Assembly: GCA_027324025.1 (NCBI GenBank) | Contig: DAHVYW010000050.1 | Coordinates: forward strand, 1-54,247 | Origin: JAJZQD01 sp021847735 | GTDB taxonomy: Bacteria; Bacillota; Thermincolia; Thermincolales; UBA2595 | DNA: 54,247 nt | Direction of reading: 5' to 3' | In this document: piece by piece, positions 25,290 to 34,690 of the stretch | Numbering within the stretch: position 1 is the first letter of the stretch | How the letters are laid out: each line of letters starts with the position of its first letter | The notes under the pieces: model-generated | What the model was told of the DNA's origin: nothing | Databases searched by the model: none | Seen by the model: the letters and a program-made list of their open reading frames with translations, nothing else | Position numbers and translations under genes: made by a program

Positions 25290-25856
25290 ATGAAAGGAAA
25301 ATGGATTGCCATAGGTCTGGTGGTGATACTGGCTTTGGTCATACTAAGCGGATTTAGCAGCTATAACAACCTGGTGTCTATGGACGAAAACGTTAACAAA
25401 AAGTGGAGCGACCTGGGCAGCCTGTTGCAAAGGAGATACGACCTGATTCCGAATTTGGTCGCGACTACTAAAGGCTATGCCATCCATGAACAAGATGTTA
25501 TAAAGAGTGTGGCTGATGCCAGGGCCAAACTTGGCGGGGCAAAGTCAATGAATGAACAGGTGGCCGGGCAAAGTGAATTGTCAGGTGCTTTATCAAGATT
25601 GCTTGTAGTGGTGGAAAATTATCCAAATCTCAAGGCGGATGCCAATTTCAGACAGTTGATGGATGAATTATCGGGGACGGAAAACCGCATCAATATAGGC
25701 AGGAAAGACTATAACGGGGCTGTGCAGGTTTACGACCAGAGCATCAGAAGTTTTCCCACGGTGATTTATGCCCGGATTTTAGGTTTTGATTCTAAACCGT
25801 ATTTTGAAGTGAACAAAAATGCTACTGAGGCACCTAAAGTAGATTTTGGCAAGTAG
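25290..25856 (+). CDS. LemA family membrane protein
   Basis: 188 aa: one N-terminal membrane helix (WIAIGLVVILALVILSGF), then the LemA helical bundle with YNNLVSMDENVNKKWSDLGSLLQRRYDLIPNLV, FRQLMDELSGTENRI and the closing YNGAVQVYDQSIRSFP. LemA proteins commonly pair with TPM-domain proteins, as here; their function is poorly known. AGGGAGG precedes the ATG at 25290; the open frame upstream to 25251 lacks such a site. Possible control by the Mn2+ riboswitch upstream. Confidence 0.92.
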   Translation: MKGKWIAIGLVVILALVILSGFSSYNNLVSMDENVNKKWSDLGSLLQRRYDLIPNLVATTKGYAIHEQDVIKSVADARAKLGGAKSMNEQVAGQSELSGALSRLLVVVENYPNLKADANFRQLMDELSGTENRINIGRKDYNGAVQVYDQSIRSFPTVIYARILGFDSKPYFEVNKNATEAPKVDFGK

Positions 25857-25869
25857 GCGGGTGAAATCT

Positions 25870-26712
25870 GTGCGTAAGATTAATAAAAGTATACTGGTGA
25901 TGGGTCTGGTTTTACTTCTGATTATGGGCTTAATCCCGGCGGCATCTGCTGAACCACAGGTGCCGCCGAAACCGGACCGGTCTGAATTTAATTACGTCTT
26001 TGACTACGCGAAAATCCTTGACCCGCAGGATGTTGCCAAGATGAGCAGCCTGGGCCGCGAACTGGATGAAAAAACAAAAGCCCAGGTGGTGGTTGTAACT
26101 GTTGATTCACTTGGAGATTCTACAATTGAGGATTATGCAAATACCCTGTTCAGGTCCTGGGGGTTAGGAGACAAAGAGAAAAACAGCGGGCTTTTGTTGT
26201 TGATTAATAAGGAAAACATGCTAGCCGGGAAATCCGGCCGTCTCCGGATTGAAGTCGGGTACGGTCTGGAAGGGGCTATCCCTGATGGTATGGCGGGCCG
26301 TATCCGGGATAATTACATCCTGCCGCGTTGGGAACAGCAGAAGTACAGTGAAGGGGTCCTGCAGGGTTACCTGGCTACTGCGGCCCAGGTTGCCAAGGAA
26401 TATAACATTGCTCTTGACGGTAATTACACTCCGGTTCCGCAAAATTACGGAACCCGCCCGAGACAATCCGGGTCAGCACCCTTCGCCGGGTTGATTATTG
26501 CCATTGTCATTCTCTCCATATTTGGCGTTATTACCCGTAAGCGCCGGCGTAATGGGCGGCGGGATGACGACGATTTTGGCGGCTTTGGCGGCGGTATTGG
26601 CGGAGGCGGTTTCTTCGGAGGTGGCGGCTTTGGCGGCGGTGATTCAGGCGGCGGCTTCGGCGGCGGCGACTTCGGAGGAGGTTCGTCGGGAGGCGGCGGA
26701 GCCAGCGGCTAA
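25870..26712 (+). CDS. TPM-domain (YgcG-like) membrane protein
   Basis: About 280 aa: signal peptide (ILVMGLVLLLIMGLIPAASA), a TPM domain (FNYVFDYAKILDPQDVAKM to the middle, with VVVVTVDSLGDSTIEDYAN and KSGRLRIEVGYGLEGAIPDG), a C-terminal membrane helix (FAGLIIAIVILSIFGVI), an Arg-rich stretch and a tail that is almost pure Gly-Gly-Gly-Phe/Ser. TPM proteins include a plant photosystem repair factor with weak phosphatase activity. The start is unsure: GTG at 25870 fits best after GGCGGG; TTG at 25846 and GTG at 25861 are alternatives. It overlaps or abuts lemA in one operon. Confidence 0.88.
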   Translation: MRKINKSILVMGLVLLLIMGLIPAASAEPQVPPKPDRSEFNYVFDYAKILDPQDVAKMSSLGRELDEKTKAQVVVVTVDSLGDSTIEDYANTLFRSWGLGDKEKNSGLLLLINKENMLAGKSGRLRIEVGYGLEGAIPDGMAGRIRDNYILPRWEQQKYSEGVLQGYLATAAQVAKEYNIALDGNYTPVPQNYGTRPRQSGSAPFAGLIIAIVILSIFGVITRKRRRNGRRDDDDFGGFGGGIGGGGFFGGGGFGGGDSGGGFGGGDFGGGSSGGGGASG

Positions 26713-26729
26713 GGAAGTAGGCATGAAGG

Positions 26730-26759
26730 ACTCAGGCGTTTTTGAAGCCTGAGTTTTTT
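26730..26759 (+). terminator. terminator of lemA-TPM operon
   Basis: ACTCAGGC-GTTTTTGAA-GCCTGAGT stem followed by TTTTTC. Confidence 0.9.
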
Positions 26760-26797
26760 CTTACCTAATTTTAAAATGTTTTTCCCTCACATTATAA

Positions 26798-26834
26798 GTT
26801 GTTGCTCGCTCGGAGGAATATGCCTGCCCTTTCC
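26798..26834 (-). repeat. Family 2 repeat, partial copy C
   Basis: On the minus strand GGAAAGGGCAGGCATATTCC continues into CTCCGAGCGAGCAACAAC, matching the left half of copies A and B. The right half is replaced by a different stem: TGCCTG...CAGGCA followed by TTTTTG at about 26820-26855 on the plus strand, which could act as a second terminator. Confidence 0.65.
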
Positions 26835-26902
26835 TTGTGTGCCTACAGGCATTTTTGTCCCAATGAAAGCATAAATTTAGGTATTAGACAAGGAGGGGTA
26901 TT

Positions 26903-27193
26903 ATGTCCTGGAAGGGCCGCAAAAAACATTTTCAGCAGCAGGTTGCCAATTTTCTCGATATACCAAGGGATTTAATGATGGATTTACCCAAGGTGGTTTT
27001 AATCGGTGATGTCCAGGTCGGTATTGAAAACCACCGGGGAATATTGGTTTACACGCCGGAACTGGTAAGGGTGGATACGACTCTGGGAGAACTTGAAGTT
27101 ACGGGTTTGGATTTAGTGCTGAAGAATATTCTGCCTGATGAAATTCTCGTGGAAGGCAAGGTTAAGTCCGTGTCTTTCAGAAGCGGTCTGTAG
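26903..27193 (+). CDS. yqfC: sporulation protein YqfC
   Basis: 96 aa, matching YqfC, a small sporulation protein made under sigma-E in Bacillus. Signatures: NFLDIPRDLMMDLPKVVLIGD and the ILVYTPELVRVDTTLGE segment. Its YqfD neighbour is 30 bases on. GGAGGGG precedes the ATG. Confidence 0.92.
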   Translation: MSWKGRKKHFQQQVANFLDIPRDLMMDLPKVVLIGDVQVGIENHRGILVYTPELVRVDTTLGELEVTGLDLVLKNILPDEILVEGKVKSVSFRSGL

Positions 27194-27223
27194 TCTGCCG
27201 GAAAGTTAGGAGGAATTGGAAGG

Positions 27224-28474
27224 GTGCTTATACGGTTATGGTCGTTTCTGACAGGTTATGTTTCCCTTATCGTGGAGGGTAAAAGCCTGGAAAAACTCAT
27301 AAATATGGCAGTAAGCCGGGGGCTCTATCTCTGGGATGTGAGATGGGTCGACCCCGACAGAGTGACAGTGAAGTTGAGGCTAAATGGTTTTAAGGCTTTA
27401 CGGCACATAGCCCGGAGGACTAAAAGCAGTTTTAGGATAACCGGTAAGGGCGGGCTTCCCTTCAGTATAGCCCGGCTCAAAAAAAGAAAACTGCTCCCGG
27501 CCGGGGCCATCATGTCAGTGCTTTTGGTCTACCTGATGTCTTCTTTCATATGGTTCGTTGATGTCAAAGGAAACAAAAATCTTCCCGCGGAGGTTGTCAT
27601 TCGTGTCGCTGAAGACGCCGGGCTGGCAATGGGCACCCTCAAGATAGGTCTTGACAAGGACGGGATTGAAAAGTATATCAAAAATGAAATTCCGCAAGTA
27701 TCCTGGGTGGGGGTAGAAATAACCGGGACCAAAGCAGTAATTGAGATAGCAGAAAAGGTTATCCTTCCCCCTGCTGACAATTCGCCGGCCAATGTGGTGG
27801 CTGAAAAGGAAGGATTAATTAAAGAATTGTTGGTTCTTTGCGGGAAACCGGCAGTAATTGAAGGCGATATGGTCAAGAAGGGTGACACTCTGATTACAGG
27901 TGTTATTAGGCCGGAACCCAAACCTGATGAACAGCAGGGCGGCGAAAAGCCGGAAAATACCATTTTGCCTGACCCCATCAAGTTTGTCAGGGCAAGGGGG
28001 ATTGTGCGGGCCAAAGTCTGGTATGACGGTTATGGTGAAGGGCGCCTTGTCGACATGGGAACCAAGCGCACAGGCAGGCAGACAGAAGTGCTGGGGCTTC
28101 GGGTCTTTGGCAAGGAACTGATCCTAAAGGGCCCGAAAACACCGCCGTACCGCGATTTTGTAACAGGCATGGATGTCAAAAAGCCCCCGGAATGGAGGAA
28201 TATTCGCATTCCTGTCGAAATAGTTACAACGATTTATTATGAAGTTGAGAAATACCGTGATATAATAGGTGTATCTAGGGCAAAATCAAATGCAAGCCAA
28301 CAAGCCCTAGCAATTGCCAGGTCAAAAGTACCCACCGATGCCAAGATTTTGAGAGAAAGCTCGGAAGAAATCCAGGACCGCGGCGGGAGTGTCATCAGGG
28401 TTAAAGTAATTCTGGAAACCCTCGAGGAAATCGGACGTGTAGAGCCAATTAAGCCGGAAGATTTCAAACATTGA
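27224..28474 (+). CDS. yqfD: sporulation protein YqfD
   Basis: 416 aa. YqfD is a mother-cell membrane protein needed for efficient sporulation (SpoIV-like locus). An N-terminal cytoplasmic part (FLTGYVSLIVEGKSLEKLIN) is followed by one membrane helix (GAIMSVLLVYLMSSFIWFV), a FtsQ/POTRA-like region (GNKNLPAEVVIRVAEDAGLAMG) and a long extracytoplasmic domain. Slightly longer than the Bacillus protein. GTG start with AGGAGGAATTGG upstream. Confidence 0.92.
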   Translation: MLIRLWSFLTGYVSLIVEGKSLEKLINMAVSRGLYLWDVRWVDPDRVTVKLRLNGFKALRHIARRTKSSFRITGKGGLPFSIARLKKRKLLPAGAIMSVLLVYLMSSFIWFVDVKGNKNLPAEVVIRVAEDAGLAMGTLKIGLDKDGIEKYIKNEIPQVSWVGVEITGTKAVIEIAEKVILPPADNSPANVVAEKEGLIKELLVLCGKPAVIEGDMVKKGDTLITGVIRPEPKPDEQQGGEKPENTILPDPIKFVRARGIVRAKVWYDGYGEGRLVDMGTKRTGRQTEVLGLRVFGKELILKGPKTPPYRDFVTGMDVKKPPEWRNIRIPVEIVTTIYYEVEKYRDIIGVSRAKSNASQQALAIARSKVPTDAKILRESSEEIQDRGGSVIRVKVILETLEEIGRVEPIKPEDFKH

Positions 28475-28544
28475 AAAACCCGTAACCAAAGAGACCGGAA
28501 AATTAGCTATAACATTTATGTTGAACCAGGGAGGCACAGACCTG

Positions 28545-29516
28545 TTGATTACTAAAACCGAAAAAAGAATACCGCTAGAGGAACTTAAAGATACGATCAA
28601 TGTTTTCGGACATCATGATGAAAACCTCCACCTGATAGAAAAGGACTTTAATGTAAATATTGTTGTCAGGGATGACAGCCTGGTCGTTTGCGGAAAGAAG
28701 GACTATGTGGAGCAGGCGGCTATGGCTCTTGCCCAATTAAGCGAGCTTAGCGCTCTGGGAAACCAGGTTACTCCCAGAGAGGTTCAGTACACAATAAAGC
28801 TGGTCAAGGACGGCCACGGAGAGAAAATCAGGGAATTGGCCACCGATGTTGTTATTATTACCTTCCGGGGTAAACTGGTTAAGCCGAAAACCCACGGGCA
28901 GAAGAGGTATGTTGAAGCCATTCTGAATCACGATATCGCTTTTGGCATCGGTCCTGCCGGGACCGGTAAAACTTATCTGGCTGTGGCTATGGCGGCCAAG
29001 GCTCTGAAGGAGAAGACTATAAACCGCCTGATTATCACAAGGCCCGCCGTTGAAGCGGGGGAAAAACTGGGTTTCCTGCCCGGTGATTTACAGGAAAAAG
29101 TTAATCCGTACCTTCGCCCTTTGTATGACAGTTTGTACGACATTCTTGGAACAGATAAAACCCAGAAGCTGCTGGAGAAAAACATTATTGAGATAGCGCC
29201 TCTTGCTTACATGAGGGGAAGAACCCTCGACGACGCATTTATTATATTAGATGAGGCGCAAAACACCACCCCGGAACAGATGAAGATGTTTCTTACGCGG
29301 TTGGGATTCGGTTCCAAGGCCGTTATTACGGGTGATGTCACCCAGGTTGATCTGCCCAAGGGCCAGTTTTCCGGGCTGTTGGAAGCCCAGAAGACTCTCC
29401 TGGGAATCGAAGGGATATCTTTTCAGTATCTGGGCGGTGAAGATGTGATGAGGCATCAGTTGGTTCAGCGGATAATAACCGCCTATGAGAAAGCGAGCAA
29501 GGATAAGGAACATTAA
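28545..29516 (+). CDS. phoH: PhoH family ATPase
   Basis: 323 aa. Walker A GPAGTGKTYLAVAMA, a Walker B-like AFIILDEAQNT and GDVTQVDLP make this a PhoH/YbeZ-type P-loop ATPase, in the family associated with YbeY and rRNA maturation. An N-terminal KH-like segment precedes it. ATG at 28518 has no ribosome binding site; TTG at 28545 follows GGGAGG by about 10 bases, so it is preferred. Next is yqfF, with ybeY one gene further. Confidence 0.93.
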   Translation: MITKTEKRIPLEELKDTINVFGHHDENLHLIEKDFNVNIVVRDDSLVVCGKKDYVEQAAMALAQLSELSALGNQVTPREVQYTIKLVKDGHGEKIRELATDVVIITFRGKLVKPKTHGQKRYVEAILNHDIAFGIGPAGTGKTYLAVAMAAKALKEKTINRLIITRPAVEAGEKLGFLPGDLQEKVNPYLRPLYDSLYDILGTDKTQKLLEKNIIEIAPLAYMRGRTLDDAFIILDEAQNTTPEQMKMFLTRLGFGSKAVITGDVTQVDLPKGQFSGLLEAQKTLLGIEGISFQYLGGEDVMRHQLVQRIITAYEKASKDKEH

Positions 29517-29532
29517 ATTGGGAGTGACATAA

Positions 29533-31734
29533 ATGGCACCCATATTAAAACAGCTCATGGCTTTGTTCCGGGAAAAGGTTTTTCCGGCTTTGCGAAATAC
29601 TACTACAAGGCGGCTGATGATCGGGTTCGGGTTTTTTATCCTCACAACTACGATACTTTCTTTGAATTTCGTACCCGAAAGGCTTGATATTAAAGCTGGA
29701 CAACCTTCACCGAAAACTGTAAAGGCTTTCAGAACGATCGAGTTCGAAGACCGGATTAAAACCGCTGAAGCCAAGCGCAGAGCGGGAGAAGCCATAAACA
29801 AAGTACATGATGAGAACAGCGGGGCCCTGGAACAGGTGATAAAAAACCTAACCGCAGTGATGAACAAAGTCAAAGCTGTCAGTGGCAATACTGAATTGGC
29901 CCAGCCGGACAAGGTAAACCAACTGAAAAAAGATATCCCCTTTTCACTGCCTGAAGGGGTATATATCAGCTTGGTCAAATATGACAGCGCGACCGTTCAG
30001 AACATCGATGTAAAAACAAGGGAAATTGTATCCAGAGAAATGAACAAGGGTATTTCCGAAGAGAATCTTGATAAAATAAAAACTTCCCTTAAGGAAGAAG
30101 ATGTGGCGGCCTTGAGTATCCCTAAAGATGCTAAGGTATTTATGGGCGCCCTCATTGATAATTATTTGGAGCCTAACTTCCTTTACAATTCTGAAGCCAC
30201 GGAAAAGAAAATTGAAGCTGCCATGGAAGCGGTTGCCCCGGTGAGGGTGGCCGTGCAGAGAGGGGAAAAGATTATAGGTGAGGGGGATATTGCCACCCCT
30301 GACCACATCCAGAAACTGGAAGCCCTGGGTTTGCTAAAGGCGCCGGTGCCTGTCAGCGCGGTTTTGGGAATAGCAATTCTGGTCGGATTAGGGATGACCG
30401 TGGTGATGATTTACCTTTTCCAGCACAGGAAAGACATTTACGGAAATGAAAATTATCTTGTGCTGATTTCCTTAATTGTGATATCTGCCTTGTCCCTGGC
30501 TAAAACAGTAATTTCCATTGAAATTAAGCCCGAATGGTCGGCGATGTTGGGATATTTAATTCCTATGGCCGCGGCCAGTATGCTCTTGGCTATTCTCCTG
30601 GATACAAAACTGGCGTTACTGGTTACTGCTGTTCTCAGCGGAATGGTTGGGGTAATCACCGGTAACGAATTGCGTTTTGCCCTCGTCGGGTTGATATCCG
30701 GCGTGGTTGGGGTGTACAGTGTGTCAAAACTGAGTCAGCGTTCCGACTTGGCTAAAGCCGGCCTCGTGTATATCAGTTCGGCCAATATCCTGGCAATAGT
30801 GTCTGTGGAACTGGTAACCAGGGGTGTAAACTCCACGGCCCTTGCCGTGGGGGCAGTGGTTGGCCTTTTAAACGGTATATTTTCCGCGATATTAACTATC
30901 GGTGTCCTCCCATATCTGGAAAGCGCTTTCGGGATTACATCTTCGGTTAAACTTCTGGAACTGGCCAATCCCGGGCAGCCTCTTTTGAAAAGACTACTTA
31001 TGGAAGCCCCAGGCACCTATCACCACAGCATTATTGTAGGCAACCTGGCAGAGGCCGCGGCGGACGCGGTCGGCGGTGATTCTCTGCTCGTCAGGGTAGG
31101 TTCCTATTATCACGATATCGGAAAATTGCGGAGGGCTTATTTCTTTATAGAGAACCAACTGACCTCCGAAAATCCCCATGACAAAATAACACCGAACCTC
31201 AGCACGCTGATTATTACTTCCCATACCAAAGACGGCACTGAAATGGCCCGCGAACAAAAACTGCCGAAGCCTATCCTGGATATTATTGAACAGCACCACG
31301 GCACGAGCCTGGTCAGCTTCTTTTTCTACTGCGCCCTGGATAACGAGAAAAACGAAAGAGGAGTTAACGAAGAGGACTTCAGGTACGAGGGGCCCAAACC
31401 ACAGACTAAAGAGGCGGCCCTTGTAATGATGGCTGATTCTGTCGAAGCCGCCGTCCGGGCCTTACAGAAACCGACACCCGGTAGGATAGAGGGGCTTGTT
31501 CGCAGGGTAATCAAGGATAAACTCCAGGACGGCCAACTGGATGAATGTAACCTTACCTTTAAAGACCTGGATACCATTGCATTAGCTTTTGTGCGGGTGT
31601 TGTCAGGGATATTCCATACGAGGGTTGAATACCCCGAAACGGTGATTAAGGAAATCGAAAGGAGAAAAGCCAGGGATGCCGGTATACGTAAACAACCTTC
31701 AGGAAAAAGTGAAAGTGGACAACAGGCTACTTGA
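29533..31734 (+). CDS. yqfF: 7TM-HD phosphohydrolase (PgpH/YqfF family)
   Basis: 733 aa: one N-terminal membrane helix, a large extracytoplasmic 7TMR-HD domain (about 60-270), seven membrane helices (about 280-460) and a C-terminal HD domain with HHSIIVGNLAEAAADAVG, YYHDIGKL, ITSHTKDG and IIEQHHGT. Such proteins degrade cyclic di-AMP. Its 3' end overlaps ybeY by 59 bases, which suggests coupled translation. Confidence 0.94.
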   Translation: MAPILKQLMALFREKVFPALRNTTTRRLMIGFGFFILTTTILSLNFVPERLDIKAGQPSPKTVKAFRTIEFEDRIKTAEAKRRAGEAINKVHDENSGALEQVIKNLTAVMNKVKAVSGNTELAQPDKVNQLKKDIPFSLPEGVYISLVKYDSATVQNIDVKTREIVSREMNKGISEENLDKIKTSLKEEDVAALSIPKDAKVFMGALIDNYLEPNFLYNSEATEKKIEAAMEAVAPVRVAVQRGEKIIGEGDIATPDHIQKLEALGLLKAPVPVSAVLGIAILVGLGMTVVMIYLFQHRKDIYGNENYLVLISLIVISALSLAKTVISIEIKPEWSAMLGYLIPMAAASMLLAILLDTKLALLVTAVLSGMVGVITGNELRFALVGLISGVVGVYSVSKLSQRSDLAKAGLVYISSANILAIVSVELVTRGVNSTALAVGAVVGLLNGIFSAILTIGVLPYLESAFGITSSVKLLELANPGQPLLKRLLMEAPGTYHHSIIVGNLAEAAADAVGGDSLLVRVGSYYHDIGKLRRAYFFIENQLTSENPHDKITPNLSTLIITSHTKDGTEMAREQKLPKPILDIIEQHHGTSLVSFFFYCALDNEKNERGVNEEDFRYEGPKPQTKEAALVMMADSVEAAVRALQKPTPGRIEGLVRRVIKDKLQDGQLDECNLTFKDLDTIALAFVRVLSGIFHTRVEYPETVIKEIERRKARDAGIRKQPSGKSESGQQAT

Positions 31735-32143
31735 TACCCTCACTCTGGTGGTACAAACTGCTTTGGGGACAGATTGCAGCAAAGAAGACCCCGAAGTAAG
31801 TATTGCCTTGGTGGATGACGAATATATCAGGGAGCTTAATTTTAAATTCCGTAAAATGGACAGGCCCACTGACGTCCTTTCCTTCCCCATGGCAGAATCG
31901 ACGGGAGAGGAACCCCCTTTGCAGGGTGATGAGGACAATGTCCTGGGGGACATTATCATATCGATGGAAACGGCCGTGCGCCAGGCCGAAGAATATGGAC
32001 ATTCCCTTACCCGGGAGATGGCGTACCTGACTTCTCATGGCATATTTCACCTTATGGGATACGATCATGACAGTGAGGACAGCCGCCAATTGATGAGACA
32101 AAAGGAGGAACAGGTTCTCTTGGCGCTTAATATTGCCCGGTAG
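31676..32143 (+). CDS. ybeY: endoribonuclease YbeY
   Basis: 155 aa. The zinc site HGIFHLMGYDHD and the preceding LNFKFRKMDRPTDVLSFPM are diagnostic; LGDIIISMETA is also conserved. YbeY acts in 16S rRNA 3' maturation and ribosome quality control. The ATG at 31676 lies within the end of yqfF, with AAAGGAGAAAAGCC-type sequence before it. dgkA, often between ybeY and cdd, is absent and a DUF3048 gene sits there. Confidence 0.95.
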   Translation: MPVYVNNLQEKVKVDNRLLDTLTLVVQTALGTDCSKEDPEVSIALVDDEYIRELNFKFRKMDRPTDVLSFPMAESTGEEPPLQGDEDNVLGDIIISMETAVRQAEEYGHSLTREMAYLTSHGIFHLMGYDHDSEDSRQLMRQKEEQVLLALNIAR

Positions 32144-32150
32144 GATTTAT

Positions 32151-32192
32151 AAAGCATCTAATGGCCTTTTCGGGACATGGATGCTTTTAATA
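32151..32192 (+). terminator. probable terminator after ybeY
   Basis: AAAGCATC at 32151 pairs with GATGCTTT at 32180, with a long partly paired loop, followed by TAATAACTTTT. Confidence 0.5.
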
Positions 32193-32212
32193 ACTTTTGA
32201 AGTGGTGAAAAT

Positions 32213-33250
32213 ATGTTTATCAATTACAGACTAGTATGTGGGGTTATGCTGGCGGTTATGCTGGCTGTGCTGCCAGGATGTGGTTTGGGGCCTAAAGGCA
32301 GCGTGGCCAAAGATGAAAATATTCAGGCCCCGCAGTCATACCCGGAAGAAAACCGGGTGAAATGTCCTTTGTCCGGTGACATGGTGCCTGAAGGCATCAT
32401 TGGCCGCAGGCCTTTGGCGGTTATGATTGAGAATGCCCCCGCCGCCAGGCCCCAGTCGGGTTTGGATAAAGCCGATGTAGTTTATGAAATACTGGCCGAA
32501 GGGGCCATTACCCGGTTTCTGGCCGTCTATTTGCACGCTGATGTCGCTGAATTGGGCCCGGTCCGCAGCGCCAGGCCATACTACATAGAGCGAATGTTTG
32601 AGTACAATGCCATGTACGCGTACTGCGGAGGAAGCGAAGCCGCCAAGGAGATGGTCCGCCGGGAAAGGGTTGCCCAGCTTGACGAGTTTGGGGTTGGCCG
32701 CCAGGCATATTGGAGAGTCAAGGGACGCCGGGCTCCGCATAATCTTTATACAGATACAAGAAAACTGAGAAAGGTTGGGGCCAAGAGGGGTTACGAAAAA
32801 AGTGTAAAACTTCCCGAACTTGCGTTTTTAGGCCAGGGTGAAGAGAATATAGGCGGTTTAACCGCTGATAAGTTGATTATTAATTATCCCTTAAGAGTTA
32901 GTGTAGTAGATTGGGAGTTCAACGCCCAACGGAAGCTGTACCTTAGGAATGAAGGTGGAATCTCCCACCGGGACGCTGTTACCGGTGAGCAGCTGACCGG
33001 AAGTAATATCATTGTCCAGTATGTAGATACTACAATAATAGATAATGAAGGCCGCAGGGATATTTCGATGGTAGGCCGCGGCAGGGCTGTTTTGTTTACC
33101 GGGGGCAAAGCATATAACGGAACCTGGTCAAAAGGGGATGTACGGGCCCAGACCATTTTTTACGGTGAAAACGGTGAGGTGCTTAAGCTTAACCCCGGGC
33201 AAACCTGGATTGAAGTGGTGCCAAAAAAAACGAAGGTGGAATATTATTAG
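32213..33250 (+). CDS. DUF3048 lipoprotein (YerB-like)
   Basis: 345 aa. Signal sequence MLAVMLAVLPGC ends in an LPGC lipobox, so lipid anchoring on the outer membrane face is predicted. The DUF3048 domain follows: RRPLAVMIENAPAARPQSGLDKADVVYE, ITRFLAVYL and GPVRSARPYY are signatures, and the C-terminal part has VSVVDWEFN and GKAYNGTWSK. Function unknown; YerB of Bacillus is a comparable lipoprotein. It replaces dgkA in the ybeY-cdd interval. Confidence 0.9.
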   Translation: MFINYRLVCGVMLAVMLAVLPGCGLGPKGSVAKDENIQAPQSYPEENRVKCPLSGDMVPEGIIGRRPLAVMIENAPAARPQSGLDKADVVYEILAEGAITRFLAVYLHADVAELGPVRSARPYYIERMFEYNAMYAYCGGSEAAKEMVRRERVAQLDEFGVGRQAYWRVKGRRAPHNLYTDTRKLRKVGAKRGYEKSVKLPELAFLGQGEENIGGLTADKLIINYPLRVSVVDWEFNAQRKLYLRNEGGISHRDAVTGEQLTGSNIIVQYVDTTIIDNEGRRDISMVGRGRAVLFTGGKAYNGTWSKGDVRAQTIFYGENGEVLKLNPGQTWIEVVPKKTKVEYY

Positions 33251-33267
33251 TGTGAGAAGGTGGATGA

Positions 33268-33696
33268 ATGGCAGATAATCTAACGAAAAGTGAAGTGAAC
33301 AGGTTGATAGATGCTGCACGCCTGGCCAGGGAGCAGGCGTACGCGCCTTATTCCAATTTCCCGGTAGGGGCCGCCGTGCTCATTAATGACAGCGAGATTT
33401 ATTCGGGATGCAATGTGGAAAATATCTCGTACGGGCTAAGCAATTGTGCGGAGAGAACGGCATTATTTAAGGCAGTGTCGGAAGGGAACAGACAGATTCG
33501 GGCGGTAGCGATATTTGCTGATACCGACCGGTTTTGCTCCCCGTGTGGGGCATGCCGCCAGGTAATTGCCGAGTTCGGCAGGGACGTGTTTGTTATTCAG
33601 GCCAATAACCGGGGTGAATATATTATAAATACTATAGACGAACTGCTGCCGGGCGGTTTTACTGCAGAAATCATGGGCAAGGGGGCGGGTGTGTGA
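33268..33696 (+). CDS. cdd: cytidine deaminase
   Basis: 142 aa. Zinc ligands and catalytic Glu are in CAERTALFKAV and PCGACRQVIAEFG; YAPYSNFPVGAA and GCNVENISYG bind substrate. It deaminates (deoxy)cytidine to (deoxy)uridine for salvage. Its stop overlaps the era start. Confidence 0.96.
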   Translation: MADNLTKSEVNRLIDAARLAREQAYAPYSNFPVGAAVLINDSEIYSGCNVENISYGLSNCAERTALFKAVSEGNRQIRAVAIFADTDRFCSPCGACRQVIAEFGRDVFVIQANNRGEYIINTIDELLPGGFTAEIMGKGAGV

Positions 33697-34601
33697 GCGA
33701 ACTTCATGGATTCAGGTCGGGGTTTATAGCTCTTGTGGGTAGGCCCAATGTGGGGAAATCAACCCTGATGAACCAGATGGTTGGGCGGAAACTGGCCATT
33801 ATGTCAGACAAACCGCAGACAACCAGGAACAAAATAACCGCGGTATTAACGACCGCTTCGGCCCAGTTAATCTTTATAGATACACCGGGCATACACAAGC
33901 CAAAGCACAAGTTGGGTGAATACATGGTGACAGTAGCCGAAAATGTTTTGCATGAGGTGGATGTTATTCTTTTTTTGATGGAGGCCGGTGAAAAAGAGGT
34001 CGGAGCGGGAGACCGGTATGTAATCGACCGGCTTAAACAAACCAAGACTCCGGTCGTAATGGTCATCAACAAGACCGATTTGGTGGAACACAGTGTTTTA
34101 CTTCCCCTAATTGAAAAATACCGCCAGCTCATGGATTTTTCACACATTATTCCGGTGTCGGCTTTAACAGGGGAAAATGTTCAGGTTCTGGTCGATACTC
34201 TGACAGGGATGTTGTCCGAAGGGCCCAAATACTATCCGGACGACATGCAGACAGACCAACCGGAATCGGCAATTATTAAAGAAACAATTCGGGAAAAAGT
34301 GCTTCACCTGACCAGGGAAGAGATCCCCCACGCCATAGCAGTCGAAATTGAAGAACTTAGGCCCGGAAAAGGCGATGTAGTTTATGTAAGGGCAGTAATT
34401 TTTACCGAAAAAGAGTCCCAGAAAGGGATTATTGTAGGCAAAAGCGGCCAGCTGTTAAAGAAAATCGGGGAATTGGCCAGGAGAGAAATTGAGAATTTGC
34501 TCGGGTCCAAGGTATATTTGGATTTATGGGTAAAAGTGCGCAAAGACTGGAGAAATAAGGACAGTTTCCTGAAGGATTTCGGGTATATTTTGAAAGATTA
34601 A
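33693..34601 (+). CDS. era: GTPase Era
   Basis: 302 aa. G1 GRPNVGKSTLMNQMVG, G2 TTRNKI, G3 DTPGIHKPKH and G4 NKTDLV are intact; the C-terminal KH domain has KGIIVGKSGQLLKKIGE and ends DFGYILKD. Era helps mature the 30S subunit by binding the 16S 3' end. GTG start at 33693, overlapping the cdd stop by four bases, preceded by GGGGGCGGG. Confidence 0.96.
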   Translation: MSELHGFRSGFIALVGRPNVGKSTLMNQMVGRKLAIMSDKPQTTRNKITAVLTTASAQLIFIDTPGIHKPKHKLGEYMVTVAENVLHEVDVILFLMEAGEKEVGAGDRYVIDRLKQTKTPVVMVINKTDLVEHSVLLPLIEKYRQLMDFSHIIPVSALTGENVQVLVDTLTGMLSEGPKYYPDDMQTDQPESAIIKETIREKVLHLTREEIPHAIAVEIEELRPGKGDVVYVRAVIFTEKESQKGIIVGKSGQLLKKIGELARREIENLLGSKVYLDLWVKVRKDWRNKDSFLKDFGYILKD

Positions 34602-34646
34602 CTCTAGTGCGTTTATTCTTCCCTAAATTAAAACAATAAAAAAGGC

Positions 34647-34684
34647 CACGGATGGACGCGGATAATATCCGTGTGTATCCGCGG
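34647..34684. repeat. palindromic CACGGAT/CGCGGAT hairpin
   Basis: CGCGGATA and TATCCGCG arms plus nested ATCCGT form a perfect-looking hairpin just after era. It resembles the widespread ccacggatgaacacggat-type intergenic repeats. It may act as a terminator for era, but no T-run follows. Family 1 copy 2 begins six bases further on. Confidence 0.5.
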
Positions 34685-34690
34685 CTAAGT

